From the NCBI GenBank assembly GCA_035936835.1, contig DASYVT010000047.1, forward strand, positions 1-35,906: 35,906 nt of DNA, read 5' to 3'. A program made the translations under genes and the position numbers. Origin of the DNA: Candidatus Methylomirabilota bacterium (GTDB taxonomy: Bacteria > Methylomirabilota > Methylomirabilia > Rokubacteriales > CSP1-6). A model generated the notes under the pieces. The model was not told the origin of the DNA. It saw only the letters and a program-made list of their open reading frames with translations, and did not search any database. Positions 9,665 to 18,404 of the stretch are shown piece after piece (position 1 is the first letter of the stretch; each line of letters opens with the position of its first letter).

Positions 9665-11290
9665 CTAGGTGGTCTTGGACCAGAGGACGAACTTCGAGGT
9701 CCCCGGGCCGAGATCCTTCAGGAGGGGCCGAAACCCGTTGGCGGTGAGTCTCCGGCGGGCCGCGTCGTCCAGGTCGTCGGCGGGAGCGAGATAGACCTTC
9801 GCGCCGGGCGCCGTCAGCATCCGCTCTGTCTCAGCGGGATCCTCGGTCGTGTAGATGAATGTGGCGTCTCGCCGGCCGCGCTTCATCAGGTCGTACTTCG
9901 GCGAGACTTTGCGATAGAAGACTTCGCCGCCGGGCGGCAGCGCGGCGTCGATCGCGCCGACTACCGCATTCCATTGCATCGTACGCGGGGTCGTGAAGGC
10001 CCCGCGCTTCTCGACAAAGCTCTCGGCGTGGAACGCGAGGGCCGCACCAACCACCAGCGGGACCAGCCACGCGGCCACACGTGTGCGCTCGGTGAACGCC
10101 CAGACGAAGAGCTCTGACACCAGCCAGGCCATGACGGGGATGAAGAAGAGCGTGTAGTAGCCGCCGGCGGGGAGAGCGGTGCAGCGGAGAGCGAAAACGA
10201 GCACGGGCACGCAGATCAGGAACGGGCGCCGCTCCCTGACCAGGATCCACGCGAGGGCGATCAGGATGCTGATTGCCGCGTACGTGGTGACGAAGTCATG
10301 GGCGAACACCGTCGCGGGCGTGGTGAAGAAGCCGTACGCGCTCGTGTGAACCACGTACGTCACGCCGCGGTGGACCACGTAGACCGCGTAGTTGAGGTAG
10401 TACAGCACCGTGAGTCCCACCATGCACAGGACGACGGAAGATTTCAGCTCCCGCCAGCCCACCTTTTCCTGCCGCATGGACCAGAGGAACATGGCGGCGC
10501 CGGCGCCCGCATAGTAGAGGCCGGTGATCTTGAAGAGCAATCCGAACCAGAGTAGGAAGAATCCCAGGCTCCACCGCTGGCGCCCGACCGCAAGGACGCC
10601 AAAGAGCCCGAAGACCGCCGCGGGGATCTCCGCATCCGCCCCCGTCGAATAGAGGACAGGCACGGGGTTCGTGAACACCAGCAGCGCCGCCAGGCTGACG
10701 GGCAGGGCGGACTGCCCGCCGAAGTAGATCGCGAGACCCCAGAGCAGCGCGACGGGGAAGAGCGCGTTGAGCAGCGGCAGCGTATACCGCACGTCGCCGA
10801 CCAGCCGGGCCAGGTAGTGCGCCCGGACGAGCAGCGGCTGGTCCACAGGTGTGGCATGAGGGACCTGGTCAGTGAACCATCGAACGCGCTCGTCCTCGAA
10901 GGGCAGGATCGCTTCCGGCCACGACGCCACGTACACGACCACGATGACCAGGCTGACCGCGATCAGCGGCCACAGAGCCCGCCCGCCAGGGAGCCGCTTA
11001 CGCATGATCGCGACCGCTTCGCTCGCGAGCGCGCCGAAGTCCGAGATTCGGAGAAGCACGAGGGGCGCCACAGCGAAGAAGGCGTTGTAGGCAATGGCGA
11101 GAGGTCCGCTGAGACTCACGCCCCCGATGACGAGACGCCGGGCGACCGACGGCGGCACCACCGCGTACAAGTCACCGTAAAGGATCCGCCACGCGACGAT
11201 GGCCGTGTAGACGCAGTTCACCGCGCAGAAGCCCAGCACTAGCAGCGACGGCGGAGAGGCCAGCCGGATCAGGCTGGAGCGCGCCGGCAC
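9665..11290 (-). CDS. Polytopic membrane protein, probable GT-C-type glycosyltransferase
   Basis: About 541 residues with roughly ten to eleven hydrophobic spans and a soluble C-terminal region of about 110 residues (from near RTMQWNAVVGAIDAAL). A periplasmic-type first loop carries an acidic pair (FEDERVRWF), as in lipid-linked-sugar GT-C enzymes, and a QPLLVRAHYLARL segment follows. No diagnostic motif fixes the family, so glycosyltransferase is inference from topology and from neighbours (GT2, methyltransferase, wecB). The open frame extends upstream into the methyltransferase gene. GTG at 11290, two bases after that gene's stop, gives a sensible N-terminus but lacks a strong ribosome binding site. 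Confidence 0.7.
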   Translation of the reverse strand: MPARSSLIRLASPPSLLVLGFCAVNCVYTAIVAWRILYGDLYAVVPPSVARRLVIGGVSLSGPLAIAYNAFFAVAPLVLLRISDFGALASEAVAIMRKRLPGGRALWPLIAVSLVIVVVYVASWPEAILPFEDERVRWFTDQVPHATPVDQPLLVRAHYLARLVGDVRYTLPLLNALFPVALLWGLAIYFGGQSALPVSLAALLVFTNPVPVLYSTGADAEIPAAVFGLFGVLAVGRQRWSLGFFLLWFGLLFKITGLYYAGAGAAMFLWSMRQEKVGWRELKSSVVLCMVGLTVLYYLNYAVYVVHRGVTYVVHTSAYGFFTTPATVFAHDFVTTYAAISILIALAWILVRERRPFLICVPVLVFALRCTALPAGGYYTLFFIPVMAWLVSELFVWAFTERTRVAAWLVPLVVGAALAFHAESFVEKRGAFTTPRTMQWNAVVGAIDAALPPGGEVFYRKVSPKYDLMKRGRRDATFIYTTEDPAETERMLTAPGAKVYLAPADDLDDAARRRLTANGFRPLLKDLGPGTSKFVLWSKTT

Positions 11291-11292
11291 GA

Positions 11293-11943
11293 CTAGCGCT
11301 GCCGGCAGAGGACGATGATGGCCGGCGTGTGGTGCCTGAAGGTGCGGGTCGTCATGTGGAGGTAGTACTTCATCGGGAGCAGGTATCTCAGGATTCCCTT
11401 CCACTCGGTGAGCGCGAAGTGGCCGGAGGCCCATTCGAGCCACCGCTTCCTCGGCCACTTGTGTATGTGGGTCGGGTCACGGTCCAGCACGCGGATCACG
11501 GGTCCGCTCAGCCCGTCGTAGACCGGCACGACGAAGACGAAGCACCCGCCGTCCACCAACTGCTCCTTCACCGATCGCGCCACCGCGTCGGGATCTGGCA
11601 CGTGCTCGATCACATCGAACGCCGTCACCACGCCGAACGTCTCTCCGAACACTCCGCGGTCCGTCGCGGCGGCAACCTTGAAGACTCCCCGGGGGTTGCT
11701 CTTGGCCGCTTCCGCCACCGCCCATTCGCTCACGTCGGTCCCGAAGATCTCCCAGCGGGGATCGAGCGAGCCGAGGAAGCGGCCGAATGCGCAGCCGATA
11801 TCGTGGATCCGCCGGGGGACACCCGGCGCCATGTGCTTCTCGATCATGTCGGCGTAAAAGCGCAGACGGCGCGGGGGATTCTGGGCGATGTAGTCGCGAT
11901 ACTTCGTCTTGAAGTAGTCGGCGTCGAAGACGTCGTGTGCCAT
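11293..11943 (-). CDS. Class I SAM-dependent methyltransferase
   Basis: A 216-residue protein. The SAM-binding motif I appears as IHDIGCAFGRFLGSL (about residues 46-60), with the acidic end of the second strand in GTDVSEWAV and a later FDVIEHVPDPDAV motif typical of Methyltransf_23/UbiG-like enzymes. The C-terminal stretch (GHFALTEWKGILRYLLPMKYYLHMTTRTF) is hydrophobic-amphipathic and may touch the membrane. It lies between a GT2 gene and a membrane glycosyltransferase candidate, so it probably methylates a sugar or lipid carrier in the same pathway, which is inference. It starts with ATG at 11943, 15 bases after the GT2 gene's stop. Confidence 0.85.
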   Translation of the reverse strand: MAHDVFDADYFKTKYRDYIAQNPPRRLRFYADMIEKHMAPGVPRRIHDIGCAFGRFLGSLDPRWEIFGTDVSEWAVAEAAKSNPRGVFKVAAATDRGVFGETFGVVTAFDVIEHVPDPDAVARSVKEQLVDGGCFVFVVPVYDGLSGPVIRVLDRDPTHIHKWPRKRWLEWASGHFALTEWKGILRYLLPMKYYLHMTTRTFRHHTPAIIVLCRQR

Positions 11944-11958
11944 GGTCTGGAGCGCGGC

Positions 11959-12732
11959 TCAGCGCGCGATTCGCCGGTGGACGATCAGCGCGAGCGACCC
12001 GGCGATGGTCCGCAGCACCTTCATCTTGCTCGCGCCCTGTTTGAGGTCGTACCTCAGGATGAGCGGGACCTCCCGGAAGATCAGGTCCAGCTTTCGGAGC
12101 TTCAAGAGAATGTCCACCATGCACTGAAAGCCTTCCTGGTTGACGAAGTCGTCGCCGTAGCGCCGGAAGGCATCACGTAGCACCGACGCGCGATAGGCGC
12201 GATAGCCGCACGTGTAGTCCCGGACACCCCGGATCGGGAAGGCCAGCTGGAAGATGGCTCGGGCGGCGAGGCTCAGGAGCTTGCGATGGAACGGCACCCC
12301 CCGGACGTACGATCCCGGCCGGTACCGCGACGCGATCACCACGTCGGCCCCTTCGCGGACGACCCGGATCATGTTGCGGATGAGGCCGGGCGTGTGGGTG
12401 TTGTCGGCGTCCATGACGACGATGATGTCGTCATCGGCGGCGATGGAGACGGCCGTCTTCAATCCATCGCGGATGGTCGTCCCGAGCCCGCGGTTGATTT
12501 CGTGCCGTTCGAGACGCACCGGCACGTGCTGCGCGTACTCGCGTGCGACCCGGGCGGTGCCGTCGGTGCTGCCGTCGTCCACGACCACGATCTCGTACTC
12601 GAGATCATCCTCGTGCATCGACTGGTCGAGGCGCTGCAAGAGGAGACCGAGGCTCTTCTCTTCGTTGTAGGCCGGGAGCACCACGATCACCCGGGCTCGA
12701 GACGTCCGCCAGGGAGGTGAGGTGTTAGGCAA
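11959..12732 (-). CDS. Glycosyltransferase family 2 (dolichol-phosphate mannosyltransferase-like)
   Basis: A GT-A fold enzyme of about 257 residues. The first strand reads VIVVLPAYNEEKSL, the nucleotide-binding VVDDGSTDGTA follows, and the metal-binding region is VVMDADNTHTP. The acceptor region (RYGDDFVNQEGFQ) and a C-terminal hydrophobic stretch fit a polyprenyl-phosphate sugar transferase. The start is uncertain. TTG at 12732 would overlap the wecB stop by eight bases; GTG at 12690 begins directly at the first strand. Neither has a good ribosome binding site, and the ATG-like extension to 12822 lies inside wecB. It probably makes a polyprenyl-linked sugar for the neighbouring membrane enzyme. 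Confidence 0.85.
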   Translation of the reverse strand: MPNTSPPWRTSRARVIVVLPAYNEEKSLGLLLQRLDQSMHEDDLEYEIVVVDDGSTDGTARVAREYAQHVPVRLERHEINRGLGTTIRDGLKTAVSIAADDDIIVVMDADNTHTPGLIRNMIRVVREGADVVIASRYRPGSYVRGVPFHRKLLSLAARAIFQLAFPIRGVRDYTCGYRAYRASVLRDAFRRYGDDFVNQEGFQCMVDILLKLRKLDLIFREVPLILRYDLKQGASKMKVLRTIAGSLALIVHRRIAR

Positions 12733-13873
12733 CAGCGCGGTCCCGAGTGCGCCACGGTTGTTCGAGCATGAGATCCACGATCCGGCCCGCCGCCCGGCCG
12801 TCGCCGTAAGGATTCGAATCAATCTGGCGCCGACCGTATTCCGCCGGATCGGACAGCAACGCCGTCACGCGCTCGACGATCTTCGCCTCGGAGGTGCCGA
12901 CCAGCTCCGCCGCGCCTGCGGAGACCGCTTCGGGGCGCTCCGTCGTATCGCGCATGACCAGCACCGGCTTCCGGAGCGAAGGCGCCTCTTCCTGAATGCC
13001 GCCGGAGTCCGTCAGGATCAAGGTCGAGCGGCCCATTAGCCACACGAAAGCGGGATACGTCACCGGCGGGATCAGGTGGATGCGCGGCCGGCCCGCGAGC
13101 GCTTCTCGAACCGCGCCATCGACCTTCGGATTCAGGTGAACGGGGTAGACGAATTCCACGTCCTCGAAGGCGTCGCTCAGCGCGGCGATCGCGCGGCAGA
13201 TGCTCCGGAGCGCCTCGCCGAAGCTCTCCCGCCGGTGGCCGGTGATCAACACCATCCGTCGCTTGCCGAGATAGGAGAAGTCCTGCTCCCAGCGCTCCTG
13301 GTTCCCGCGCTCGCGCTCGACCGTCCAGAGGAGAGCATCGATAACCGGGTTGCCGGTGACATGGATCATCCGAGGATCGATTCCTTCCTCGCGGAGGCGC
13401 CGGGCGGCGAGGGGGGTCGGCGCGCAGTGCAGCGTCGTCACCACGCTGGCCACGCGGCGGTTCATCTCCTCCGGCCACGGCGCGTCGAGGCTCTGGGTCC
13501 GCAGGCCGGCCTCGACGTGGACGAAGGGCACGCGTCGGTAAAAAGCCGCGAGGGCGGCGGCGAGCACGGTCGTCGTGTCGCCTTGCGCGACCACGCAGTC
13601 CGGGTTGGTCTTGGCCAGGATCCCGTCTATCGCGGTGAGACCGCGGGCCGTCAGGTCCGCCAGCGTCTGGTTCGGTCGCATGAGGTCAAGATCGTACGTC
13701 GGCCGGATCTGAAAGTATGCGACGACCTGGTCGAGCATTTCCCGATGTTGGCCGGAGAGACAAACGACGGTGTCGACGTCTTCGGCCCGCCGCTGACACT
13801 CATGGACGATCGGCGCCATCTTGATGGCTTCCGGCCGGGTCCCGAAGAGCAGGAGCGGCACGAGCTTACGCAT
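12725..13873 (-). CDS. wecB: UDP-N-acetylglucosamine 2-epimerase (non-hydrolysing)
   Basis: A 382-residue cytosolic enzyme interconverting UDP-GlcNAc and UDP-ManNAc for surface polysaccharides. It begins with VPLLLFGTRPEAIKMAP, the hallmark first strand and loop. HVEAGLRTQS, ITGHRRESFG and the UDP-binding TDSGGIQEEAPSL motif follow at their usual positions, and length is normal. It is the first gene of the four-gene minus-strand polysaccharide set. No clear Shine-Dalgarno lies before ATG 13873, so translation may depend on a short leader. Confidence 0.93.
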   Translation of the reverse strand: MRKLVPLLLFGTRPEAIKMAPIVHECQRRAEDVDTVVCLSGQHREMLDQVVAYFQIRPTYDLDLMRPNQTLADLTARGLTAIDGILAKTNPDCVVAQGDTTTVLAAALAAFYRRVPFVHVEAGLRTQSLDAPWPEEMNRRVASVVTTLHCAPTPLAARRLREEGIDPRMIHVTGNPVIDALLWTVERERGNQERWEQDFSYLGKRRMVLITGHRRESFGEALRSICRAIAALSDAFEDVEFVYPVHLNPKVDGAVREALAGRPRIHLIPPVTYPAFVWLMGRSTLILTDSGGIQEEAPSLRKPVLVMRDTTERPEAVSAGAAELVGTSEAKIVERVTALLSDPAEYGRRQIDSNPYGDGRAAGRIVDLMLEQPWRTRDRAVA

Positions 13874-13895
13874 TGTGTTTCGGCACGCTGCGTCT

Positions 13896-13925
13896 CGAAT
13901 ACAGCGGAAACGAACGGCGAGTCAA
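13896..13925 (-). promoter_or_regulatory. Possible promoter for the wecB operon
   Basis: On the minus strand TTGACT (13925-13920) and TATTCG (13901-13896) are spaced by 18 bases. The -35 is good and the -10 partial. Transcription would begin about 15 bases before the wecB start codon. Confidence 0.35.
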
Positions 13926-13952
13926 GGCCTAAATCCTCGCCGCAGATCGCCC

Positions 13953-13981
13953 TTGACACCGCCTGGAGCCGGTCTTAGAGT
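13953..13981 (+). promoter_or_regulatory. Likely sigma-70 promoter for the molybdenum hydroxylase genes
   Basis: A perfect -35 TTGACA (13953-13958), a 17-base spacer and TAGAGT (13976-13981; 4 of 6 matches) lie 65 bases before the iron-sulfur subunit gene. It is divergent from the wecB promoter, within the 173-base gap. Confidence 0.55.
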
Positions 13982-14046
13982 CACGCACACTTCTCCCCAG
14001 CCTTCGCACGGGGTCAACGCCGATCCACAGCGGAAGGAGCGGGCAC

Positions 14047-14499
14047 ATGGCCAAGCTGCTCATCAACGGCAAGTCCCGAACCGTCGACGTCCCACCTGAT
14101 ACGCCGCTGCTCTGGGTGATCCGGGAACACCTCAAGCTCACCGGCACGAAGTTCGGCTGCGGCATGGCGCAGTGCGGCGCGTGTACCGTGCACCTCGACG
14201 GCACCGCGGTGCGCTCGTGCCAGACGCCCGTCTCGACGGCCGAGGGCAAGAAGATCACGACGATCGAAGGACTGCACCCCGAGGGCAAGCACCCGCTGCA
14301 GCTCGCCTGGATCGCCGAGCAGGTGCCGCAGTGCGGGTACTGCCAGTCGGGGCAGATCATGCAGGCGGCCTCGCTCCTGGCGAAGAACCCCAAGCCGACC
14401 GACGACGAGATTGTGGCGGCCATGTCGGGCAACATCTGCCGTTGCGCCACGTACGTGCGCATCAAGCGCGCGATCAAGCGCGCCGCGCAGGGGGCATAG
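14047..14499 (+). CDS. (2Fe-2S) subunit of a two-component molybdenum hydroxylase (IorA/CoxS-like)
   Basis: A 150-residue electron-transfer subunit with both clusters of the xanthine dehydrogenase family. The plant-ferredoxin-type cluster has Cys38, Cys43, Cys46 and Cys58. The C-terminal helical-domain cluster has Cys96, Cys99, Cys131 and Cys133 in the order C-x2-C ... C-x-C. GGAAGGAG precedes ATG 14047. It is followed two bases after its stop by the large molybdopterin subunit, with no FAD subunit gene. This is the layout of isoquinoline 1-oxidoreductase and related periplasmic aldehyde oxidases, where electrons leave to a cytochrome or other carrier. Confidence 0.95.
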   Translation: MAKLLINGKSRTVDVPPDTPLLWVIREHLKLTGTKFGCGMAQCGACTVHLDGTAVRSCQTPVSTAEGKKITTIEGLHPEGKHPLQLAWIAEQVPQCGYCQSGQIMQAASLLAKNPKPTDDEIVAAMSGNICRCATYVRIKRAIKRAAQGA

Positions 14500-14501
14500 C
14501 C

Positions 14502-16682
14502 ATGACCACCGAGCTGAACCGCCGGGACTTTCTGAAGACCAGCGCCGCGACGGGAGTGGGCATGACCCTCTGGTTCACCTTCGGCGACGGCCTGGGTCTC
14601 GCATCGGGAGCGTCGGCGTTCGAGCCGAACGCGTCGATGACGATCAGGCCGGACGGGCTGGTCACCGTCCACATCACCAAGGCCGAGATGGGGCAGGGCG
14701 TCGGGACCGCGCTCGCGCAGATCGTCGCCGAGGAGCTCGAGGCGGACTGGAAGGACATCCGCGTCGACTACCCGACCAGCGACCCGAAGTACGGCCTGAT
14801 GATCACGGGCGGGAGCTGGAGCGTCAACTGGACGTTCGACACGCTCTCGCGCGCGGGCGCCGCGGCGCGCATGGCGCTGGTGGACGCGGCCGCGCAGTAC
14901 TGGAAGGCTCCGGCAGAGGAGTGCGCGGCGTCGCGCAGCGTGGTGCGCCACCTCCCCACCGGGCGCTCGATCTCCTACGGCGACATCGTCGCCAAGGCGC
15001 CGATCACGAAGAAGTTCTCCGAGGACGACCTGAAGAAGATCACGCTCAAGAAGCCGAGCGAGTACAGGGTCGTCGGCCAGTGGACGCAGCGCCTCGACAT
15101 TCCGGAGAAGACGAACGGCCGGGCGAAGTTCGGCATCGACGCGTTCGTCGCAAACATGGTCTACGCCAAGACCGCCTACCCGCCGACGCGGGAGGGCGGC
15201 AAGCACACCGCCGTCGACGACTCACAGGCCAGGAAGGTGAAGGGCTGGGTCAAGACCATCGTCAACGACCAGCTCGTAGCCGTCGTCGCGACCTCCTACG
15301 AGTCGGCGGTGAAGGCGCGCGACGCGCTCAAGATCACCTGGGCCCCGGGGCCGAACACCGGGGTCAGCACCGAGTCGATCTTCAGGGACTTCGCCGCGAA
15401 GGCCAAGGATGGCGCGGGCGCCATCGAGTGGAGCAAGGCCGGCGACGTCAAGGCGGGTCTCGCCGGCGCCGCGCGCGTGTACGAGGCGACGTACACGACT
15501 GACTACGTTGCCCACATGCAGCTCGAGCCCATGAACTGCGTCGCGCGGTTCGAGGGCGGCGTCTACGATCTCTACACCGGCAGCCAGTTCCAGACGCTGG
15601 CCATGGGCACGCTGGCCGCCGTGCTCAAGACGGATCAGAAGAACATCCGGATCCACCAGCACTACCTGGGGGGCGGCTTCGGCCGGCGTCTCGACGCCGA
15701 CATCATCCTCGAGGCGGCGATCATCGCGCGCGAGGCGGGACGGCCGGTCAAGCTGATCCGCTCGCGCGAGGAGGACCTCCGCCGCGACTTCTATCGCTCC
15801 GCGACACTCCAGACGCTCCGCGGGGGCCTCGACGCCTCGGGCAAGATCACCGCGTGGGACAACGTCATCGTCGCCTCGCATCCTGGGACCCGCTGGGGCC
15901 CGGACTTCGTCAACAAGCAGGGGCTCGACGACTTCGCTCTCAACGGGGCCGACCACGTGTACTCGATCCCCAACCAGTCCGTTCGCGCGATCCGCACCGA
16001 GACCGGCATCTCCGTCGGCTATGTGCGCGCCGTCGCGCCGAATTACACGTTCTTCGCCGTCGAGACGTTCATCGACGAGCTGGCGAGCCTGTCGAAGACC
16101 GACCCGCTGGCCTTCCGCCTGTCGATGCTGGGGGACCAGCCGCGCCTGGCCAACGTGCTCCGGATCGCCGCCCAGCGCGCCGGCTGGGGCACCCCGCTGC
16201 CGCCGAACGTTGGCCGCGGGCTCGCGTGTGTCTCAGCGCAGGAGAAGAAGACGCCGACCTGGACGGCGTCGGTCGTGCAGGCGCGCGTGGATCCGGCGAC
16301 GGGCAGGGTGCGCGTCGAGAAGATCATCTGCGCGGTGGACTGCGGCATCGTCGTGAACCCGGACGGCGTCCGGTCCCAGGTCGAGGGCTCGCTCCTCTTC
16401 GGCCTAAGCAACGCGCTCAAAGAACGCGGCACCGTCGCCAACGGCGCCCTCGTCCAGAGCAACTTCCACGATTACCAGGTCCTCCGCATGAACGAGGTGC
16501 CCGACGTCGTCGAGGTGAACGTAGTGCAGAGCGCGGAGTACCCAACCGGCGTCGGCGAGCCCGGCGTGACGACCATCGCGCCCGCGCTCTCCAACGCGAT
16601 CTTCGCCGCGACGGGGGCGCGCGTTCGCAGCGTGCCGCTCCTGCCCGAGCGCGTGCTGAAGGCGATCAGCGACAAGGCGTAG
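14502..16682 (+). CDS. Molybdopterin-binding subunit of a periplasmic molybdenum hydroxylase (IorB-like)
   Basis: A 726-residue subunit. Its N-terminus carries a twin-arginine signal (NRRDFLK, residues 6-12, then a hydrophobic run to about residue 38), so the folded complex is exported with its cofactor. Molybdopterin-binding regions include EMGQGVGTALAQIVAEEL, HYLGGGFGRRLDADI, the SVGYVRAVAPN loop and the C-terminal GVGEPGVT, where Glu686 is the expected catalytic base. It hydroxylates an aldehyde or N-heterocycle; the substrate is unknown. It starts at ATG 14502, two bases after the small-subunit stop, and ends 13 bases before a strong hairpin. The family is often annotated as isoquinoline 1-oxidoreductase beta subunit, which should not be read as substrate evidence. 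Confidence 0.93.
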   Translation: MTTELNRRDFLKTSAATGVGMTLWFTFGDGLGLASGASAFEPNASMTIRPDGLVTVHITKAEMGQGVGTALAQIVAEELEADWKDIRVDYPTSDPKYGLMITGGSWSVNWTFDTLSRAGAAARMALVDAAAQYWKAPAEECAASRSVVRHLPTGRSISYGDIVAKAPITKKFSEDDLKKITLKKPSEYRVVGQWTQRLDIPEKTNGRAKFGIDAFVANMVYAKTAYPPTREGGKHTAVDDSQARKVKGWVKTIVNDQLVAVVATSYESAVKARDALKITWAPGPNTGVSTESIFRDFAAKAKDGAGAIEWSKAGDVKAGLAGAARVYEATYTTDYVAHMQLEPMNCVARFEGGVYDLYTGSQFQTLAMGTLAAVLKTDQKNIRIHQHYLGGGFGRRLDADIILEAAIIAREAGRPVKLIRSREEDLRRDFYRSATLQTLRGGLDASGKITAWDNVIVASHPGTRWGPDFVNKQGLDDFALNGADHVYSIPNQSVRAIRTETGISVGYVRAVAPNYTFFAVETFIDELASLSKTDPLAFRLSMLGDQPRLANVLRIAAQRAGWGTPLPPNVGRGLACVSAQEKKTPTWTASVVQARVDPATGRVRVEKIICAVDCGIVVNPDGVRSQVEGSLLFGLSNALKERGTVANGALVQSNFHDYQVLRMNEVPDVVEVNVVQSAEYPTGVGEPGVTTIAPALSNAIFAATGARVRSVPLLPERVLKAISDKA

Positions 16683-16694
16683 CGGTCTCTCACA

Positions 16695-16731
16695 CGGCGG
16701 CCGGCCGGCGAACCATGTCGGCCGGCCGCCG
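16695..16731 (+). terminator. Strong hairpin terminator after the hydroxylase operon
   Basis: A perfect 13-bp all-GC stem (16695-16707 with 16719-16731) has an 11-base loop. It is followed by TCGGTTTCCTT, a modest T-rich tail, and lies 12 bases after the hydroxylase stop. Confidence 0.75.
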
Positions 16732-16781
16732 TCGGTTTCCTTGCCGATTCACCGCGTGATGGGTCCTCCAAGGAGGAGAGC

Positions 16782-17516
16782 GTGGCCAAGAGCGTCGTCA
16801 CCGCCGAGCGGTTCGCCAAGGGAATGACCTTCGACGAGTACGTCAGGTACGCGGGCAGCGCCGAGAATCTCGCCCGCGAGGCTTTTGGCAGCTATTTCCC
16901 CGACGGCGGAGCCCGCGGCGCGCCGCGCAAGGACAACAGCGCGGTGTTCCGCGAGCGCTATGCCAAGGCGCGCCTCAGCGACGAGCAGGCGGCCGCCATC
17001 AAGTGGCTTGTCGCGCAGCCCAACGGGCCGGCGAAGATCCTCGTGATCTCCGAAGACTGGTCGTCGGATTGCCGCCGCGACGTGCCCGTTCTGGCGCGGC
17101 TCGCCGAGGCGGGCGGGATGGAGCTGCGCATTTTCAACCGCGACGGAAAGAAGGTCCTGGCGACCCGGCGTCCTGATCCCGCCGCCGCCCCCGACGGGAA
17201 CCACGACCTCATGCTCGAGTTCACGAACAAGAAGAACGGCGGGGAGTGGGCGTCGGTGCCGGTCGCGGTGGTCTACACGAAGGATTTCCAGGAGCTCTGC
17301 CGCTACATCGAGTATCCGGCCATCTACGACAAGGACCGCATCCGCGGCAGCCAGCAGTCGGCGCGACCCGGCGAGACGGAGGCCCAGACGAAGGAGCGCG
17401 GCATGCGGGAGTTCGCGGCCCTGCAGGCATCGCCCTTCTTCGACCTGTGGGCGTCCGCGGCGATCGGGGAAATCATCAGCGCGCTGCACGAGAGGCTGGT
17501 GGCTGGGGAGAAGTGA
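16782..17516 (+). CDS. Thioredoxin-like family protein (Thioredoxin_9 type)
   Basis: A 244-residue cytosolic protein with an N-terminal helical region (to about residue 65), then a thioredoxin-like core. VISEDWSSDCRRDVPVLARL (about residues 87-106) takes the place of the active-site strand and helix, and VPVAVVYTKDF supplies the cis-Pro-type strand. Only one cysteine is present at the active-site position, with no CxxC, so classic disulfide oxidoreductase activity is doubtful. GTG 16782 has a strong AAGGAGGAG upstream. Its stop overlaps the start of the RNA methyltransferase gene as GTGA, so the two are coupled. Function is unknown beyond the fold. Confidence 0.75.
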   Translation: MAKSVVTAERFAKGMTFDEYVRYAGSAENLAREAFGSYFPDGGARGAPRKDNSAVFRERYAKARLSDEQAAAIKWLVAQPNGPAKILVISEDWSSDCRRDVPVLARLAEAGGMELRIFNRDGKKVLATRRPDPAAAPDGNHDLMLEFTNKKNGGEWASVPVAVVYTKDFQELCRYIEYPAIYDKDRIRGSQQSARPGETEAQTKERGMREFAALQASPFFDLWASAAIGEIISALHERLVAGEK

Positions 17517-18385
17517 GCGGCGCGCCGAGCGTCGAGACCATCGAGGACCCCGAGGATCCGCGCCTCGCCGACTACCGCGAGATCCGCGACGCGGAGCGGC
17601 GGCGGCGCGACGGCACCTTCATCGCCGAGGGGCGCCAGGTGGTGCGCCGCCTTCTCAGCGCGGGCCGCTACCGCGTGCGCTCCGCGCTGGTGACGCCGCC
17701 CGCGCTCCACGCGCTCGGAGAGGCGCTCGGCGCCGCGGGGGTCCCGACCTACCTGCTTCGTCAGGAGGTTGTGGAGGCCGTGGTGGGCATGGAGTTCCAT
17801 CACGGCTGTCTCGCCGCCGGCGAGCGCGGCGCCGAGCCCACGGCGGAAGCCGTCCTCGCCGAGACGCGGAGCGAGCGGCTCGTCGTCCTGGAGGGGCTTG
17901 GCGACTCGAGCAATGTCGGCGCGCTCTTCCGCAATGCGCTGGCCTTCGGCGTGGGCGCCGTATTCCTTGCCCCCGGCACCGCCGACCCGCTCTACCGCAA
18001 GGCCATCCGCGTTTCGTCGGGCGCGACCGTGGCCCTGCCCTTCGCGCGGCTTGCCGACTGGCCGCGGGACCTCGAGCGGCTGCGCGACGCCGGCTACACG
18101 GTGTTGGCGCTGACGCCCCGGGCGGAGGCCGTGGACATTGGTGAGCTGGGCGACGGGGGCGAGCTGGGCGCCGGGCGCCCGCTGCCCGCGCGGCTCGCCT
18201 TGCTCCTCGGCACCGAAAGCCGCGGGCTCAGCGCGGAAGCCCTCGCGGCGGCTGACCTGCACGTCCGCATCCCGATGGCGCCCGAGATGGACTCGCTCAA
18301 CGTGGCAGCCGCCGGAGCCGTCGCGCTTCACTGGCTGAGCCGGATCGAATCCAATGCCTCAGCCGCACGTAGGCGACGAAAGTGA
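17513..18385 (+). CDS. TrmH/SpoU-family RNA 2'-O-methyltransferase
   Basis: A 290-residue SPOUT enzyme. The N-terminal substrate-binding domain has the typical DGTFIAEGRQVVRRLL start. The knotted catalytic domain follows with all three motifs: NVGALFRNA, LLLGTESRGL and IPMAPEMDSLNVAAAGAVAL. These fit rRNA or tRNA ribose methylation; the target is not predictable. Start GTG 17513 overlaps the upstream stop and GGGGAG precedes it. The C-terminus ends in a basic AARRRRK. It converges on uup with 19 bases between the two stops. Confidence 0.92.
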   Translation: MSGAPSVETIEDPEDPRLADYREIRDAERRRRDGTFIAEGRQVVRRLLSAGRYRVRSALVTPPALHALGEALGAAGVPTYLLRQEVVEAVVGMEFHHGCLAAGERGAEPTAEAVLAETRSERLVVLEGLGDSSNVGALFRNALAFGVGAVFLAPGTADPLYRKAIRVSSGATVALPFARLADWPRDLERLRDAGYTVLALTPRAEAVDIGELGDGGELGAGRPLPARLALLLGTESRGLSAEALAAADLHVRIPMAPEMDSLNVAAAGAVALHWLSRIESNASAARRRRK

Positions 18386-18404
18386 GAGGGCGCCGCCGGC
18401 CACG

